Shown here: in pieces, positions 14,620 to 21,642 of the stretch
How the letters are laid out: each line of letters opens with the position of its first letter
How positions within the stretch are numbered: position 1 is the stretch's first letter
Origin: CAXBYZ01 sp963980215
Lineage (GTDB): Bacteria; Patescibacteriota; Microgenomatia; UBA1400; CG1-02-47-37
Assembly: GCA_963980215.1 (NCBI GenBank)
Contig: CAXBYZ010000009.1
Span: forward strand, 1 to 25,565
Direction of reading: 5' to 3'
DNA: 25,565 nucleotides
The notes under the pieces: generated by a model
The model's input: the letters and a program-made list of their open reading frames with translations, nothing else
Told to the model about the DNA's origin: nothing
Databases searched by the model: none
Translations under genes and position numbers: made by a program

Positions 14620-15679
14620 ACAACAAATTATTGAAGTAAAGACTCGCCTTGATCAGTTGCTAGGGGCGAGTAGTTTTGATGAAAAAAAAGCCAAGCTACT
14701 TAAACTTGAAGCGGAGTCTCGGGATGAGAAGATTTGGCAAGATAGAGAAAAAGCTCAGAACTTGATGCAGAGTATCTCTAGTCTTGGAAGTGAAATTGAA
14801 GGTTTGAGTAATTTGCAGGCTGAAGTTTTGTCTATTAGCGAGTTGATTGATTCGTCTGAAGATGAGGCTGATTCTTTAGAATCAGAAGTTAATCAGCTAG
14901 AGAAAAAACTAGAGCAGTTAGAGAAAATTAAGTATCTTTCTGGGCCTTATGATAACCGAGCAGTGATGTTGATGATCCATGCTGGTCAGGGTGGCACTGA
15001 AGCGATGGACTGGACTGAGATGTTAAAGAGAATGTACATGCGTTATGCTGAGAGGCATGATTATAAAGTTAAGTTAGTTAATGAAACTTTAGGGGAAGAG
15101 GCGGGAGTTAAAAGCGTGACTTTAACTATTGAGGGAAAGTATGCTTATGGCTACCTAAAGAGAGAGAAAGGAACTCATAGATTGGTTAGGCAGTCCCCTT
15201 TTAATGCTGATAATTTAAGGCAAACTTCTTTTGCTTTAGTAGAAGTTTTACCGATTTTGGAGGAGGCTGATGAGATTGAGATTAAAGATGATGATATAGA
15301 TATTGAGTTTTATCGCTCATCTGGTTCTGGTGGACAGAATGTAAACAAAGTATCCACGGCAGTGAGATTGAAGCATAAACCAAGCGGAATTGTGATTGAG
15401 TGCCAGACTCAAAGAACTCAGGAACAAAATAGAAAATCGGCCATGAAGACTTTGATGGCCAAGTTGTGGCAGATTGAAGAAGAAAGAAGAAGAAATGAGA
15501 TGAGTGAAATTAAGGGCGAATATAAGCATGCTTCTTTTGGGAATCAGATTCGATCTTATGTTTTGCACCCTTATAAACAAGTGAAAGATTTAAGAACTAA
15601 TTATATTGATAAAAATCCTGATGGTGTGCTTGACGGTAAACTTGACGGCTTTATTGAAGCTAGCTTAACTTTAGGCTAG
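14606..15679 (+). CDS. prfB: Peptide chain release factor 2
   Basis: RF2 ends translation at UAA and UGA by triggering peptidyl-tRNA hydrolysis on the ribosome. At 357 residues it has the SPF stop-reading tripeptide (197-199, HRLVRQSPFNADNLRQTSF) and the catalytic GGQ (242-244, SSGSGGQNVNK). The N-terminal helical domain is complete from the ATG. The programmed +1 frameshift found in many prfB genes is absent: the frame is continuous and no internal TGA occurs. The first 14 nt overlap the preceding gene. prfB next to ftsEX is a widely conserved arrangement. Its presence supports UGA being a stop codon here. Confidence 0.97.
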   Translation: MSLVKQQIIEVKTRLDQLLGASSFDEKKAKLLKLEAESRDEKIWQDREKAQNLMQSISSLGSEIEGLSNLQAEVLSISELIDSSEDEADSLESEVNQLEKKLEQLEKIKYLSGPYDNRAVMLMIHAGQGGTEAMDWTEMLKRMYMRYAERHDYKVKLVNETLGEEAGVKSVTLTIEGKYAYGYLKREKGTHRLVRQSPFNADNLRQTSFALVEVLPILEEADEIEIKDDDIDIEFYRSSGSGGQNVNKVSTAVRLKHKPSGIVIECQTQRTQEQNRKSAMKTLMAKLWQIEEERRRNEMSEIKGEYKHASFGNQIRSYVLHPYKQVKDLRTNYIDKNPDGVLDGKLDGFIEASLTLG

Positions 15680-15698
15680 AATGAATGTTATATGGAGG
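15677..15698 (+). promoter_or_regulatory. Possible promoter and strong RBS for the ftsEX cluster
   Basis: TAGAAT (15677-15682) overlaps the prfB stop and could be a -10. GGAGG (15694-15698) is the best Shine-Dalgarno in the window and sits 8 nt before the ATG at 15707. This rules for that start over the ATG at 15692, which lies immediately before the ribosome site. Confidence 0.45.
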
Positions 15699-15706
15699 AA
15701 AAAAAT

Positions 15707-16216
15707 ATGACTGATGAAATTAAAGCACTAAATTTAAACTCTGATGAAGAGGTTGTAAAAACCCCTGAGTCAACTGCGATTCCCGCAACTACCACTCAAG
15801 CAACTCCCAGACCCATGGTAACTGCTGATCCTAAAAAGAAGCTGTTGATGATTTTGGCGATTGTTCTTTTAGGAATTGGGAGCGGGTATGGAATTTATTC
15901 TTTTAAATCTCCTAAGACTCCAAAAAAATTAGCTACTGAGGCTACTGGAGAAGTGGTGGCTGGCGATACTTTTGGAGTGATGGATGAAGATGCTTTTAGG
16001 GATACAGCTGAAGGTGAGATGGCTTCTGGCGGAATTGGTGACGAAGGATCACATCACTTGATCCGTGAAGGAGGAGAGTCTAAGTATGTTTACTTGACCT
16101 CTTCTATTATTGATCTTGATCAATTTGTAGGCAAGAGTGTAAAAGTGTGGGGAGAGACCTTTGGAGCTCAACAAGCTGGCTGGCTGATGGATGTTGGCCG
16201 TTTGGAAGTAAAATGA
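15707..16216 (+). CDS. Single-pass membrane protein of unknown function in the ftsEX cluster
   Basis: I do not recognise a named family. The 169-residue protein (from the ATG served by GGAGG) has an acidic then Thr/Pro-rich cytosolic start, one membrane segment (LLMILAIVLLGIGSGYGIYS, about 46-65) and an outside part. The last ~40 residues (VYLTSSIIDLDQFVGKSVKV...GWLMDVGRLEVK) look like a small beta-rich, possibly OB-type, domain. It overlaps ftsE in an ATGA junction and follows prfB by 27 nt, so it is translated together with FtsE and may work beside FtsEX at the membrane; that role is inference from position. The alternative start at 15692 adds five residues. Confidence 0.75.
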   Translation: MTDEIKALNLNSDEEVVKTPESTAIPATTTQATPRPMVTADPKKKLLMILAIVLLGIGSGYGIYSFKSPKTPKKLATEATGEVVAGDTFGVMDEDAFRDTAEGEMASGGIGDEGSHHLIREGGESKYVYLTSSIIDLDQFVGKSVKVWGETFGAQQAGWLMDVGRLEVK

Positions 16217-16893
16217 TTGTTTTTCAACAAGTTACAAAAGAATTTAATGATGGTGGCAGAGCCTTGAGTGAGGTTTCGTTTCAGATTAAGCCTGGTGAGT
16301 TTGTGTTTTTTACCGGTTCTTCTGGGGCAGGAAAAACTACAATAATGAAGTTACTTCGGAAAGAAAGTGTTCCTAGTTCTGGGACTATTTTAGTTGGTGA
16401 TATGGATCTTTCTCAAGTCGAAGGTGAGCAGATCTCTGACTTAAGAAGAGATGTGGCTGTGTGTTTTCAAGACTTTAAACTGCTTAGTGATAGAACTGTT
16501 TTTGAGAATGTGGCTTTAAGTTTGGAGATTGATGGTTTGGAGGAAGATGAAGTCAAGGAAAAAGTAATGGAGGCTTTAAGGAGTGTGGGTTTGAAGAAAA
16601 AAGATAAATTCTTTCCGATCCAACTTTCTGGTGGAGAGTTACAGAGAGTAGGAATAGCTAGGGCGATTGTGTCTAAGCCAAGCGTTTTGATTGCTGATGA
16701 ACCAACGGGGAATTTGGACCCAAAATCTGGTTTTGATATATTTAAACTTTTTAAAGAGATTAATTTAACTGGGACAACAGTCTTGGTAGCTACTCATGAC
16801 TCTAATGTAGTTGATAAATTTAAAGAAAGGGTGATTGTAATTAAAAAAGGAAAAGTTATTAATGATAGCAAGAAAGGTAAGTACCAATCATGA
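16213..16893 (+). CDS. ftsE: Cell division ATP-binding protein FtsE
   Basis: FtsE is the ATPase half of the ABC-like FtsEX complex, which couples division to peptidoglycan hydrolase activation at the septum. From the ATG in the ATGA overlap with the upstream gene it has 226 residues, the normal length; longer in-frame starts upstream run into the previous gene and are unlikely. Walker A is GSSGAGKT (about 35-42), the Q-loop is in VCFQDFKLL, the signature LSGGELQRVGIARAI and Walker B LIADEPTGNLDP are intact, and the switch His is in VATHDSN. It overlaps ftsX by an ATGA. Confidence 0.95.
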   Translation: MIVFQQVTKEFNDGGRALSEVSFQIKPGEFVFFTGSSGAGKTTIMKLLRKESVPSSGTILVGDMDLSQVEGEQISDLRRDVAVCFQDFKLLSDRTVFENVALSLEIDGLEEDEVKEKVMEALRSVGLKKKDKFFPIQLSGGELQRVGIARAIVSKPSVLIADEPTGNLDPKSGFDIFKLFKEINLTGTTVLVATHDSNVVDKFKERVIVIKKGKVINDSKKGKYQS

Positions 16894-17765
16894 AGTTTTT
16901 TGATAGGACTACCAAGTTGATGAAGAGAAGTCCTTTTCAGGTATTGGCTGCAGTGATGGCAACAACCATGACTTTGTTGGTAATATCGGTATTTTCTTTG
17001 CTCTCGTTTGGATCGATAAAAATTCTCCAGTACTTTGAGGCAGCCCCTCAGGTAATTGCTTTTTTTAAGCCGGGTGAAGATTTGGAAGATTCCCAAATCT
17101 CTAATATTCGAGCTCAGTTGGAAAAAACTGGAAAGTTAAATGACTTTAGGTATGTGTCTACAAGAGAAGCTGAGGCAATTTACAAGGATAAAAATAAAGA
17201 TAATCCCCTTCTTTTAGAGTTGGTTGATTATAATATATTACCAGCATCAATTGAGATCTCGGCTCTTGAGCTTTCGGATTTAAGTGAACTGAATAGTATT
17301 TTGTCTGTTCAGGAGGGAGTTGATGATGTAGTTTTTTATGAAGATGTGATAGCTAGTCTGAGTAATTGGATTAATAGTGTTAAGGGTTTGGGGTTGGGAG
17401 TGATTATTTACTTGACTCTTGAGTCTATCTTGGTAATTTTGGTGGTGACGGGAATGCAGATTGCTATTAAGCGAGATGAGATTGAGATCCAGAGACTACT
17501 GGGAGCTACGAGAAGGTTTATTATTAAACCTTTTATTATTTCAGGAGTGATTTATGGATTGGTGAGTAGTTTTATTGCTTGGTTTATTAGCTACTTACTG
17601 CTTCTTTACTCAACTCCTTTTATTGCAAATTGGCTTCAAGATATTCCAATCTTGCCAGTACCATTCTTGTTTATGTTGGCCTTGTTGGGGGGAGAGTTAT
17701 TGTTTGGAGGGTTGATTGGAGCTGTTTCTGGATTGATCGCAACAAGAAGATTTTTAAAAGAATAG
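16890..17765 (+). CDS. ftsX: Cell division protein FtsX
   Basis: FtsX is the membrane partner of FtsE. The 291-residue protein has the expected four-helix layout: TM1 about 18-44, an outside loop of about 120 residues (FFKPGEDLEDSQISNIRAQL, YVSTREAEAIYKDKN, PASIEISALEL), then three helices at about 165-190, 212-235 and 255-285. The conserved RLLGATRRFI segment after TM2 is present. The outside loop is the part that recruits a coiled-coil peptidoglycan hydrolase or its activator in other bacteria, and such a protein is encoded one base downstream. Confidence 0.94.
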   Translation: MKFFDRTTKLMKRSPFQVLAAVMATTMTLLVISVFSLLSFGSIKILQYFEAAPQVIAFFKPGEDLEDSQISNIRAQLEKTGKLNDFRYVSTREAEAIYKDKNKDNPLLLELVDYNILPASIEISALELSDLSELNSILSVQEGVDDVVFYEDVIASLSNWINSVKGLGLGVIIYLTLESILVILVVTGMQIAIKRDEIEIQRLLGATRRFIIKPFIISGVIYGLVSSFIAWFISYLLLLYSTPFIANWLQDIPILPVPFLFMLALLGGELLFGGLIGAVSGLIATRRFLKE

Positions 17766-17766
17766 T

Positions 17767-18888
17767 ATGTTGAAAAAAATCTTAATTTTACTGATAGGGT
17801 TTTTTTTGGTGGCAATTCCGGTAAGATATGTTTCGGCTGATTTGAGTGATGATTACAAAAATACTCAAGAGAGAATTAAGGAGTTGGAGCAAAAAATTGC
17901 TGAAGCTAGAGGTCAACAAAAAACACTGAAGAGTACTATTGGTTACTTGGATAATCAAATTGAGTTAACCAAAACCCAGATTGAGCAAACTGAAGATGAT
18001 TTAAAAAAACTTGGTGAGGAAATTGCTACCTTGTCTGTAAAGATTAGTAGGCTGGATGAAAATTTGGGAGATGTCTCTACTTTGCTGGTGTCTCGAGTGG
18101 GGGCGGCTTATAAACGAAAGTACTTTAAACCAATGTATGTCTTTTTATCTGCTGGTGGCTTTAGTGAGTTTTTGGAGAGCAATAAATACTTGCAGGTAGC
18201 TCAAGCCAATGATCGAAAAATTTTACTGGAGCTACAAAACTCTAAGGATGATCATGAAAAACAAAAGCAAGTAAAAGAGGTGAAGCAAGATGAGGTGGAA
18301 AACCTCCAATTGACCTTGCAGTCACAAAAAATAATTTTAGGACAACAGCAACAGTCAAAGAAGGAGTTGTTGGAGTTGACGGCTAATGATGAGGCAAAGT
18401 TTCAGGAACTAAGAACTAAACTAGTGGCTGACCTTGAGTCTATTGCTCGAGCAATGGGTTCGGCTGGAGTAAAGATTGGTGATGTTAAGAGAGGTGACAC
18501 TATTGCTTATGTGGGGAACACTGGGTGCTCGACTGGAGCTCACTTACACTTTGGTTTGTATAAAGATAATTCTGTGATTGACCCAAAGCCGTACTTAGAA
18601 AATGGTAGTTTTGAGAAACCATTAAGTGGCTATCCTTCTAATGTAACTCAATGGTTTGGGGAGAATGCCCTGCCCTCGTTGTATGGAGGCGCGGGACACA
18701 ATGGTATAGATATGGCTCTTGGTGGATCTGGTCATCCGATTAAGGCGGTAAAAGATGGAGTGGCTTACAGCGTGTCTGACTCGAGAGCCTGCTCGTGTGG
18801 CTATAACTACTGTACTGGAACTGTGGGGAAAGGAATAAGAGTTGAACATGATGATGGGTTGGTGACCTTGTACTGGCATATTTTGTAG
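17767..18888 (+). CDS. Coiled-coil M23 peptidase, FtsX partner, with circularly permuted LytM domain
   Basis: This 373-residue protein starts with a signal peptide (LILLIGFFLVAIPVRYVSA, cleaved near residue 25) and has a long coiled coil (about 26-235) like EnvC/CwlO-type FtsEX partners. The M23 (LytM) zinc peptidase motifs follow, but in unusual order. GNTGCSTGAHLHFGLY with the HxH pair (H259, H261) comes first, then GHNGIDMAL with the HxxxD pair (H311, D315), and last TLYWHIL with H371 two residues before the end. Normal M23 order is HxxxD, YxHL, then HxH. All ligand and catalytic residues are present, so an active, rearranged fold is likely. It would cut peptidoglycan cross-bridges at the septum under FtsEX control. 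The start is one base after the ftsX stop. Confidence 0.88.
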   Translation: MLKKILILLIGFFLVAIPVRYVSADLSDDYKNTQERIKELEQKIAEARGQQKTLKSTIGYLDNQIELTKTQIEQTEDDLKKLGEEIATLSVKISRLDENLGDVSTLLVSRVGAAYKRKYFKPMYVFLSAGGFSEFLESNKYLQVAQANDRKILLELQNSKDDHEKQKQVKEVKQDEVENLQLTLQSQKIILGQQQQSKKELLELTANDEAKFQELRTKLVADLESIARAMGSAGVKIGDVKRGDTIAYVGNTGCSTGAHLHFGLYKDNSVIDPKPYLENGSFEKPLSGYPSNVTQWFGENALPSLYGGAGHNGIDMALGGSGHPIKAVKDGVAYSVSDSRACSCGYNYCTGTVGKGIRVEHDDGLVTLYWHIL

Positions 18889-18892
18889 AGAT

Positions 18893-19705
18893 ATGAAATC
18901 GATAAAAATATTAATAGTGTTAGGCGCCGTAACGGGCGCTATTTTTTTAGGTGGAGGAAGTGAAGTAATGGCGGCGGATGTAGTTTTAAATGAGATATTT
19001 GCAAACCCGGTAAATGAAGATGATGAGTTTATTGAACTGTATAACCTGAGTGACCAAGATATAGAAATTACTGGATACACAATTTCTGACTTGAGTAAAA
19101 GCTATAGCGTGCCGGTAGCTACAATTTCTGCCAAGAACTTCTTTGTTTTAAAGAAAGCTTTGACTAGCATTGCTCTAAATAACTCTGGAAACGAAACAGT
19201 AACTTTGAAAGATGGTAGTGGTAATGAAGTGGATAGTTTTAGTTTTGATGGAACTAAAGAAGGGACGTCTTACTCTCGGATTGGTGATGGAGATGATAAT
19301 TGGGTGGAAGAGACCACACCCTCTGAGGGTGGAGCCAACCAAGCCCCACCGAGTCCAACGCCAACGCCGACACCAACACCAACACCCAGTCCTAGTCCAA
19401 CACCAACTCCGACACCAACACCAACCCCGACGCCCTCACCCACTCCTACATCTAGTCCAAGCCCGTCTAACCCACTTACAGGGACGGACCCTGAAGGTGT
19501 GACAGGGTCAGACCCTGTCAGCTTGGAAGTTGGAGAAGTTAAGGGGGCGAGTGAAGGAGGAGAGAAGAAAGAGGTGGAGGAAAAAAAAGATAAGAGTTAT
19601 TTAGTGTCTGGGGGTTTGGTGGTTTTGGGATTAATATTAATAAGTGGGACTGGCGTGGTTTTTTATAAACAAGGTTTGTATAATTACAAGAGTGATGAAA
19701 AGTAA
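18893..19705 (+). CDS. Lamin-tail-domain (LTD) surface protein with Pro/Thr stalk and C-terminal anchor
   Basis: This 270-residue protein has a signal peptide (residues 1-27, ending VMA) and then an LTD immunoglobulin-like domain (about 28-145). The LTD opens with DVVLNEIFANPVNEDDEFIE and includes LYNLSDQDIEITGYTISD, NETVTLKDGSGNEVDSFSF and YSRIGDGDDNW. A Pro/Thr/Ser stalk of about 40 residues follows, then two tandem palindrome-encoded segments (TGTDPEG and TGSDPVS), an acidic linker and one membrane helix (about 236-258) with a short basic/aromatic tail. It is probably displayed on the outer face of the cell; LTDs in bacteria sit in exported proteins of unknown binding role. The stop overlaps the next gene by 11 nt. 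Confidence 0.87.
   Translation: MKSIKILIVLGAVTGAIFLGGGSEVMAADVVLNEIFANPVNEDDEFIELYNLSDQDIEITGYTISDLSKSYSVPVATISAKNFFVLKKALTSIALNNSGNETVTLKDGSGNEVDSFSFDGTKEGTSYSRIGDGDDNWVEETTPSEGGANQAPPSPTPTPTPTPTPSPSPTPTPTPTPTPTPSPTPTSSPSPSNPLTGTDPEGVTGSDPVSLEVGEVKGASEGGEKKEVEEKKDKSYLVSGGLVVLGLILISGTGVVFYKQGLYNYKSDEK
18923..18948 (+). terminator. Terminator-like hairpin inside the signal-peptide codons
   Basis: GCGCC (18924-18928) pairs with GGCGC (18935-18939), with a G-T pair outside, a 6-nt loop, and a run of seven T (18942-18948) one base further on. The GC-rich stem stands out in AT-rich DNA. An alternative fold pairs GCGCCGT with ACGGGCGC around one A with a bulged G. It could attenuate the LTD gene, or be chance. 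Confidence 0.25.
19317..19331. repeat. Short perfect palindrome, uncertain family member
   Basis: CACCCTC (19317-19323), T, GAGGGTG (19325-19331): the same 7-1-7 geometry as the palindromic elements but a different core sequence. The encoded TTPSEGGANQ fits a normal end of an LTD domain, so it may be chance rather than an insertion. Confidence 0.3.
19347..19466 (+). repeat. Low-complexity Pro/Thr/Ser codon repeat (surface stalk)
   Basis: A run of CCA/CCG/CCC and ACA/ACG/ACC codons in irregular 6-nt periods encodes alternating Pro-Thr with some Pro-Ser. It forms an extended wall-spanning stalk between the LTD and the anchor. Such repeats can change length by slippage. Confidence 0.9.
19474..19498. 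repeat. Palindromic element copy 4 (in LTD gene, coding)
   Basis: Arms ACTTACAGGGAC (19474-19485) and GACCCTGAAGGT (19487-19498) around a G, with two mismatches and one wobble. It reads TGTDPEG in frame, in the same codon phase as the secA copies (TGTVLEG). Confidence 0.8.
19500..19520. repeat. Palindromic element copy 5 (in LTD gene, coding, tandem with copy 4)
   Basis: Perfect 10-1-10 palindrome: TGACAGGGTC (19500-19509), A, GACCCTGTCA (19511-19520). It reads TGSDPVS in frame. Core-to-core distance to copy 4 is 24 nt (eight codons), a tandem unit. The end GTCAG matches the murF-like copy. Confidence 0.85.
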
Positions 19706-20060
19706 AAAGATAAAACTTTGGTTACCAGTATTTATTTGGGCAGGGGTGATTTTTTCGTTCTCTAGCATGTCTATTAATCAATCTGAATCTTTTAGTTGGA
19801 TAGACTTTGTGATAAAAAAATCGGCCCATGTAACTGAGTATGCGATCTTGTATTGGTTGTTGTTTAGAGCAATGTCTCAGAATAATAAAGATGCTTCAAG
19901 GAAAGTGTTTATTAAGGTTTTTGTATTGACTGTTTTGTACGCTCTCTCTGATGAGTGGCACCAAACTTTTGTGCCGGGGAGAGAAGGAACTTTAAGGGAT
20001 GTTGGTTTTGACACTATTGGGGCTTTGATTAGTTTAAATCTAAAAAAGAGGAGTGTATGA
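19695..20060 (+). CDS. VanZ-like membrane protein
   Basis: This 121-residue protein matches the VanZ-like family: IKLWLPVFIWAGVIFSFSSM at the start, KKSAHVTEYAILYWLLFRAM with the conserved Lys-x-x-His...Glu-Tyr element, and ALSDEWHQTFVPGREGTLRD followed by FDTIGAL, the family's D-E-x-H-Q...P-x-R motif. Three to four membrane helices are expected. VanZ confers low-level teicoplanin resistance in enterococci, but most family members are uncharacterised. The start is the ATG 11 nt before the LTD stop; the frame is open further upstream, but that part lies within the LTD membrane segment codons and does not look like family sequence. It overlaps galE by ATGA. Confidence 0.85.
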   Translation: MKSKKIKLWLPVFIWAGVIFSFSSMSINQSESFSWIDFVIKKSAHVTEYAILYWLLFRAMSQNNKDASRKVFIKVFVLTVLYALSDEWHQTFVPGREGTLRDVGFDTIGALISLNLKKRSV

Positions 20061-20992
20061 AAGTTTTAGTAACAGGGGGAAGAGGATACATTGGTTCAAT
20101 TACTGCAAAGAGTCTCGAGGGGAAAGGCCACACAGTGGTGATTTATGATAAAAAAGACGGGCAAGACATTCGTGATCAAGAACTTCTTAAAAAAACATTG
20201 AGGGATGAGAAAATTGAGGCAGTGATGCATTTTGCTGCTTACATAGAGATGGGCGAGTCTATGAAAAACCCTTATAAATACTTTGAGAATAATGTTTTTG
20301 GGTCTCTTAGTTTACTTGAGGCGATGACAAAAGTGGGGGTAAATAAAGTGATATTTTCTTCAACAGCGGGGGTTTATGGCAACCCGGTTCAAGTACCAAT
20401 AAAAGAAGATGATAGAAAGTTACCAGAGAATCCTTATGGAGAATCTAAATTAATGACCGAGAAACTTCTGGAGTGGTATGACAAAATCCATGACATAAAG
20501 TACATCACCTTAAGGTACTTTAACGCAGCCGGGGCGACTCTGGATGGGACGATGGGAGAAAATCATGAACCAGAGTCTCACTTGATTCCAAATATTATCA
20601 AAGCAGTTGTTGAAAAAAGGGGGTTTAAACTTTTTGGTGGGGATTATCCTACCCCTGACGGTACTTGTGTCAGAGATTATATCCACGTAGTTGATTTGGC
20701 TGAAGCTCATATTTTAGCCTTGAAGGCTTTGAAAGATGACCATAAAAGTGATGTTTTTAATGTGGGGGCTGGCAAAGGCTACTCGAATAAAGAAGTGGTT
20801 GAGATGGTAAAAGCTGTGTCTGGAGAAGATTTTTTGGTTGAGATTGGGTCGAGGCGACCGGGCGATGCGAATGAACTGGTGGCTGACAGCAGTAAGCTTC
20901 AAAAAGAGCTTTCTTTTAAACCTAGATATTCTGATTTAAAAACTATTGTTGAGAGTGCTTATAAGTATCATACAAGTAGTGGGCATTTATAA
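20057..20992 (+). CDS. galE: UDP-glucose 4-epimerase (extended SDR)
   Basis: GalE interconverts UDP-glucose and UDP-galactose with bound NAD and feeds surface polysaccharide synthesis. The 311-residue protein has the NAD loop GGRGYIGS (7-14), the family's MHFAAYIEMGESMKNPYKYF, the catalytic Ser/Thr region SSTAGVYGNP (about 101-110), Y127-x3-K131 in NPYGESK, and FNAAGATLDG and GTCVRDYIHVVDLAEAH. It is shorter than E. coli GalE (338) but complete. Epimerases of this group may also act on N-acetylated sugars, so exact specificity is open. GAGGAG lies only 3 nt before the ATG, a rather tight spacing. Confidence 0.93.
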   Translation: MKVLVTGGRGYIGSITAKSLEGKGHTVVIYDKKDGQDIRDQELLKKTLRDEKIEAVMHFAAYIEMGESMKNPYKYFENNVFGSLSLLEAMTKVGVNKVIFSSTAGVYGNPVQVPIKEDDRKLPENPYGESKLMTEKLLEWYDKIHDIKYITLRYFNAAGATLDGTMGENHEPESHLIPNIIKAVVEKRGFKLFGGDYPTPDGTCVRDYIHVVDLAEAHILALKALKDDHKSDVFNVGAGKGYSNKEVVEMVKAVSGEDFLVEIGSRRPGDANELVADSSKLQKELSFKPRYSDLKTIVESAYKYHTSSGHL

Positions 20993-21008
20993 AGATTGCT
21001 GATATACT
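20980..21008 (+). promoter_or_regulatory. Promoter of the SPFH gene
   Basis: TGA plus TATACT (21003-21008) is an extended -10, the same nine-base string as before the gene at 9726. TGGGCA (20980-20985) is a weak -35 with 17-nt spacing. Transcription should start about 4-5 nt before the ATG at 21019, leaving almost no leader. Confidence 0.5.
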
Positions 21009-21018
21009 TTAAAGTAAT

Positions 21019-21642
21019 ATGGAGTTTGATAAGCTTGTAGTTTCATTTCTAGTTGACGAAGTGGTTGGCGGATTTTTTGTGAATGTACCTCCTGGTCATG
21101 TGGCTTGTATCCACGACTTGGGTCGAGGAGTTTTAAAGAAAGTTTGGGGACCGGGTTTACATCTAAAGATTCCTTTCTGGCAGAGAGCCAAGCTGTTTAA
21201 TGCTCAAATTATTGAGTACTTGATTCGCCATGACTTTGACCTTTCTAATGAAGAGTCAATGGGAGATGAGGCTTTGATTGTAAAGACCTCTGATGGTAAT
21301 AATGTTCAAGTTGAAGGGTCGGTTTTATTAAAGATTGATAAAGGAAGAGCTAATGAGCTTTGGGAAAATATTGGAGAGAGATTTATCTCTAAACTGGTTC
21401 GACCTGCTTCTCGAAGCAGAATTCGCTCAGTTTTGTCTGAAGTGTCTATGGACCAATTAACTACATATAGACCTCAAGTAGAGAAAAAAATAATTAATGA
21501 ACTTAATAATATTTTTAATAAAGCTGGAATTATTTGTGATGAGTTTTTGTTATCTGAAGTTAAAGATCTTGGAAGCTTGAAGACAAAAAAAGACGATAAA
21601 GTGATTTTTACTGAAAAAGAGGTTAAGTCAGACAAAGGCTAG
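21019..21642 (+). CDS. SPFH / prohibitin (band 7) domain protein
   Basis: This 207-residue protein is a short SPFH-domain protein. VPPGHVACIHDLGRGVLKK, then WGPGLHLKIPFWQRAKLFN, is the standard opening of prohibitin/stomatin domains ('G..GPGLH...PF...v'), followed by ALIVKTSDGNNVQVEGSVLL and the Arg-rich helix LVRPASRSRIRSVLSEV. The first ~20 residues are only weakly hydrophobic, so membrane attachment is uncertain; no long C-terminal coiled coil is present. Bacterial SPFH proteins form rings that organise membranes or regulate proteases such as FtsH. The last 15 nt overlap the end of lon on the other strand. Confidence 0.85.
   Translation: MEFDKLVVSFLVDEVVGGFFVNVPPGHVACIHDLGRGVLKKVWGPGLHLKIPFWQRAKLFNAQIIEYLIRHDFDLSNEESMGDEALIVKTSDGNNVQVEGSVLLKIDKGRANELWENIGERFISKLVRPASRSRIRSVLSEVSMDQLTTYRPQVEKKIINELNNIFNKAGIICDEFLLSEVKDLGSLKTKKDDKVIFTEKEVKSDKG

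Noticed and set aside
14606..14700. Possible programmed frameshift in prfB
   Set aside because: The N-terminal domain is complete in one continuous frame, with no internal TGA and no slippery CTT-TGA signal.
16037..16070. Inverted repeat GGATCA...TGATCC in the unknown membrane protein gene
   Set aside because: Arms of only 6 nt, 7-nt loop, different sequence from the elements, and the encoded residues look like native protein; likely chance.
19347..19466. CRISPR-like appearance of regularly repeated CCAACACCG units
   Set aside because: Periods are 6 nt codon pairs encoding Pro-Thr in frame, with no spacers; a protein stalk, not a CRISPR array.
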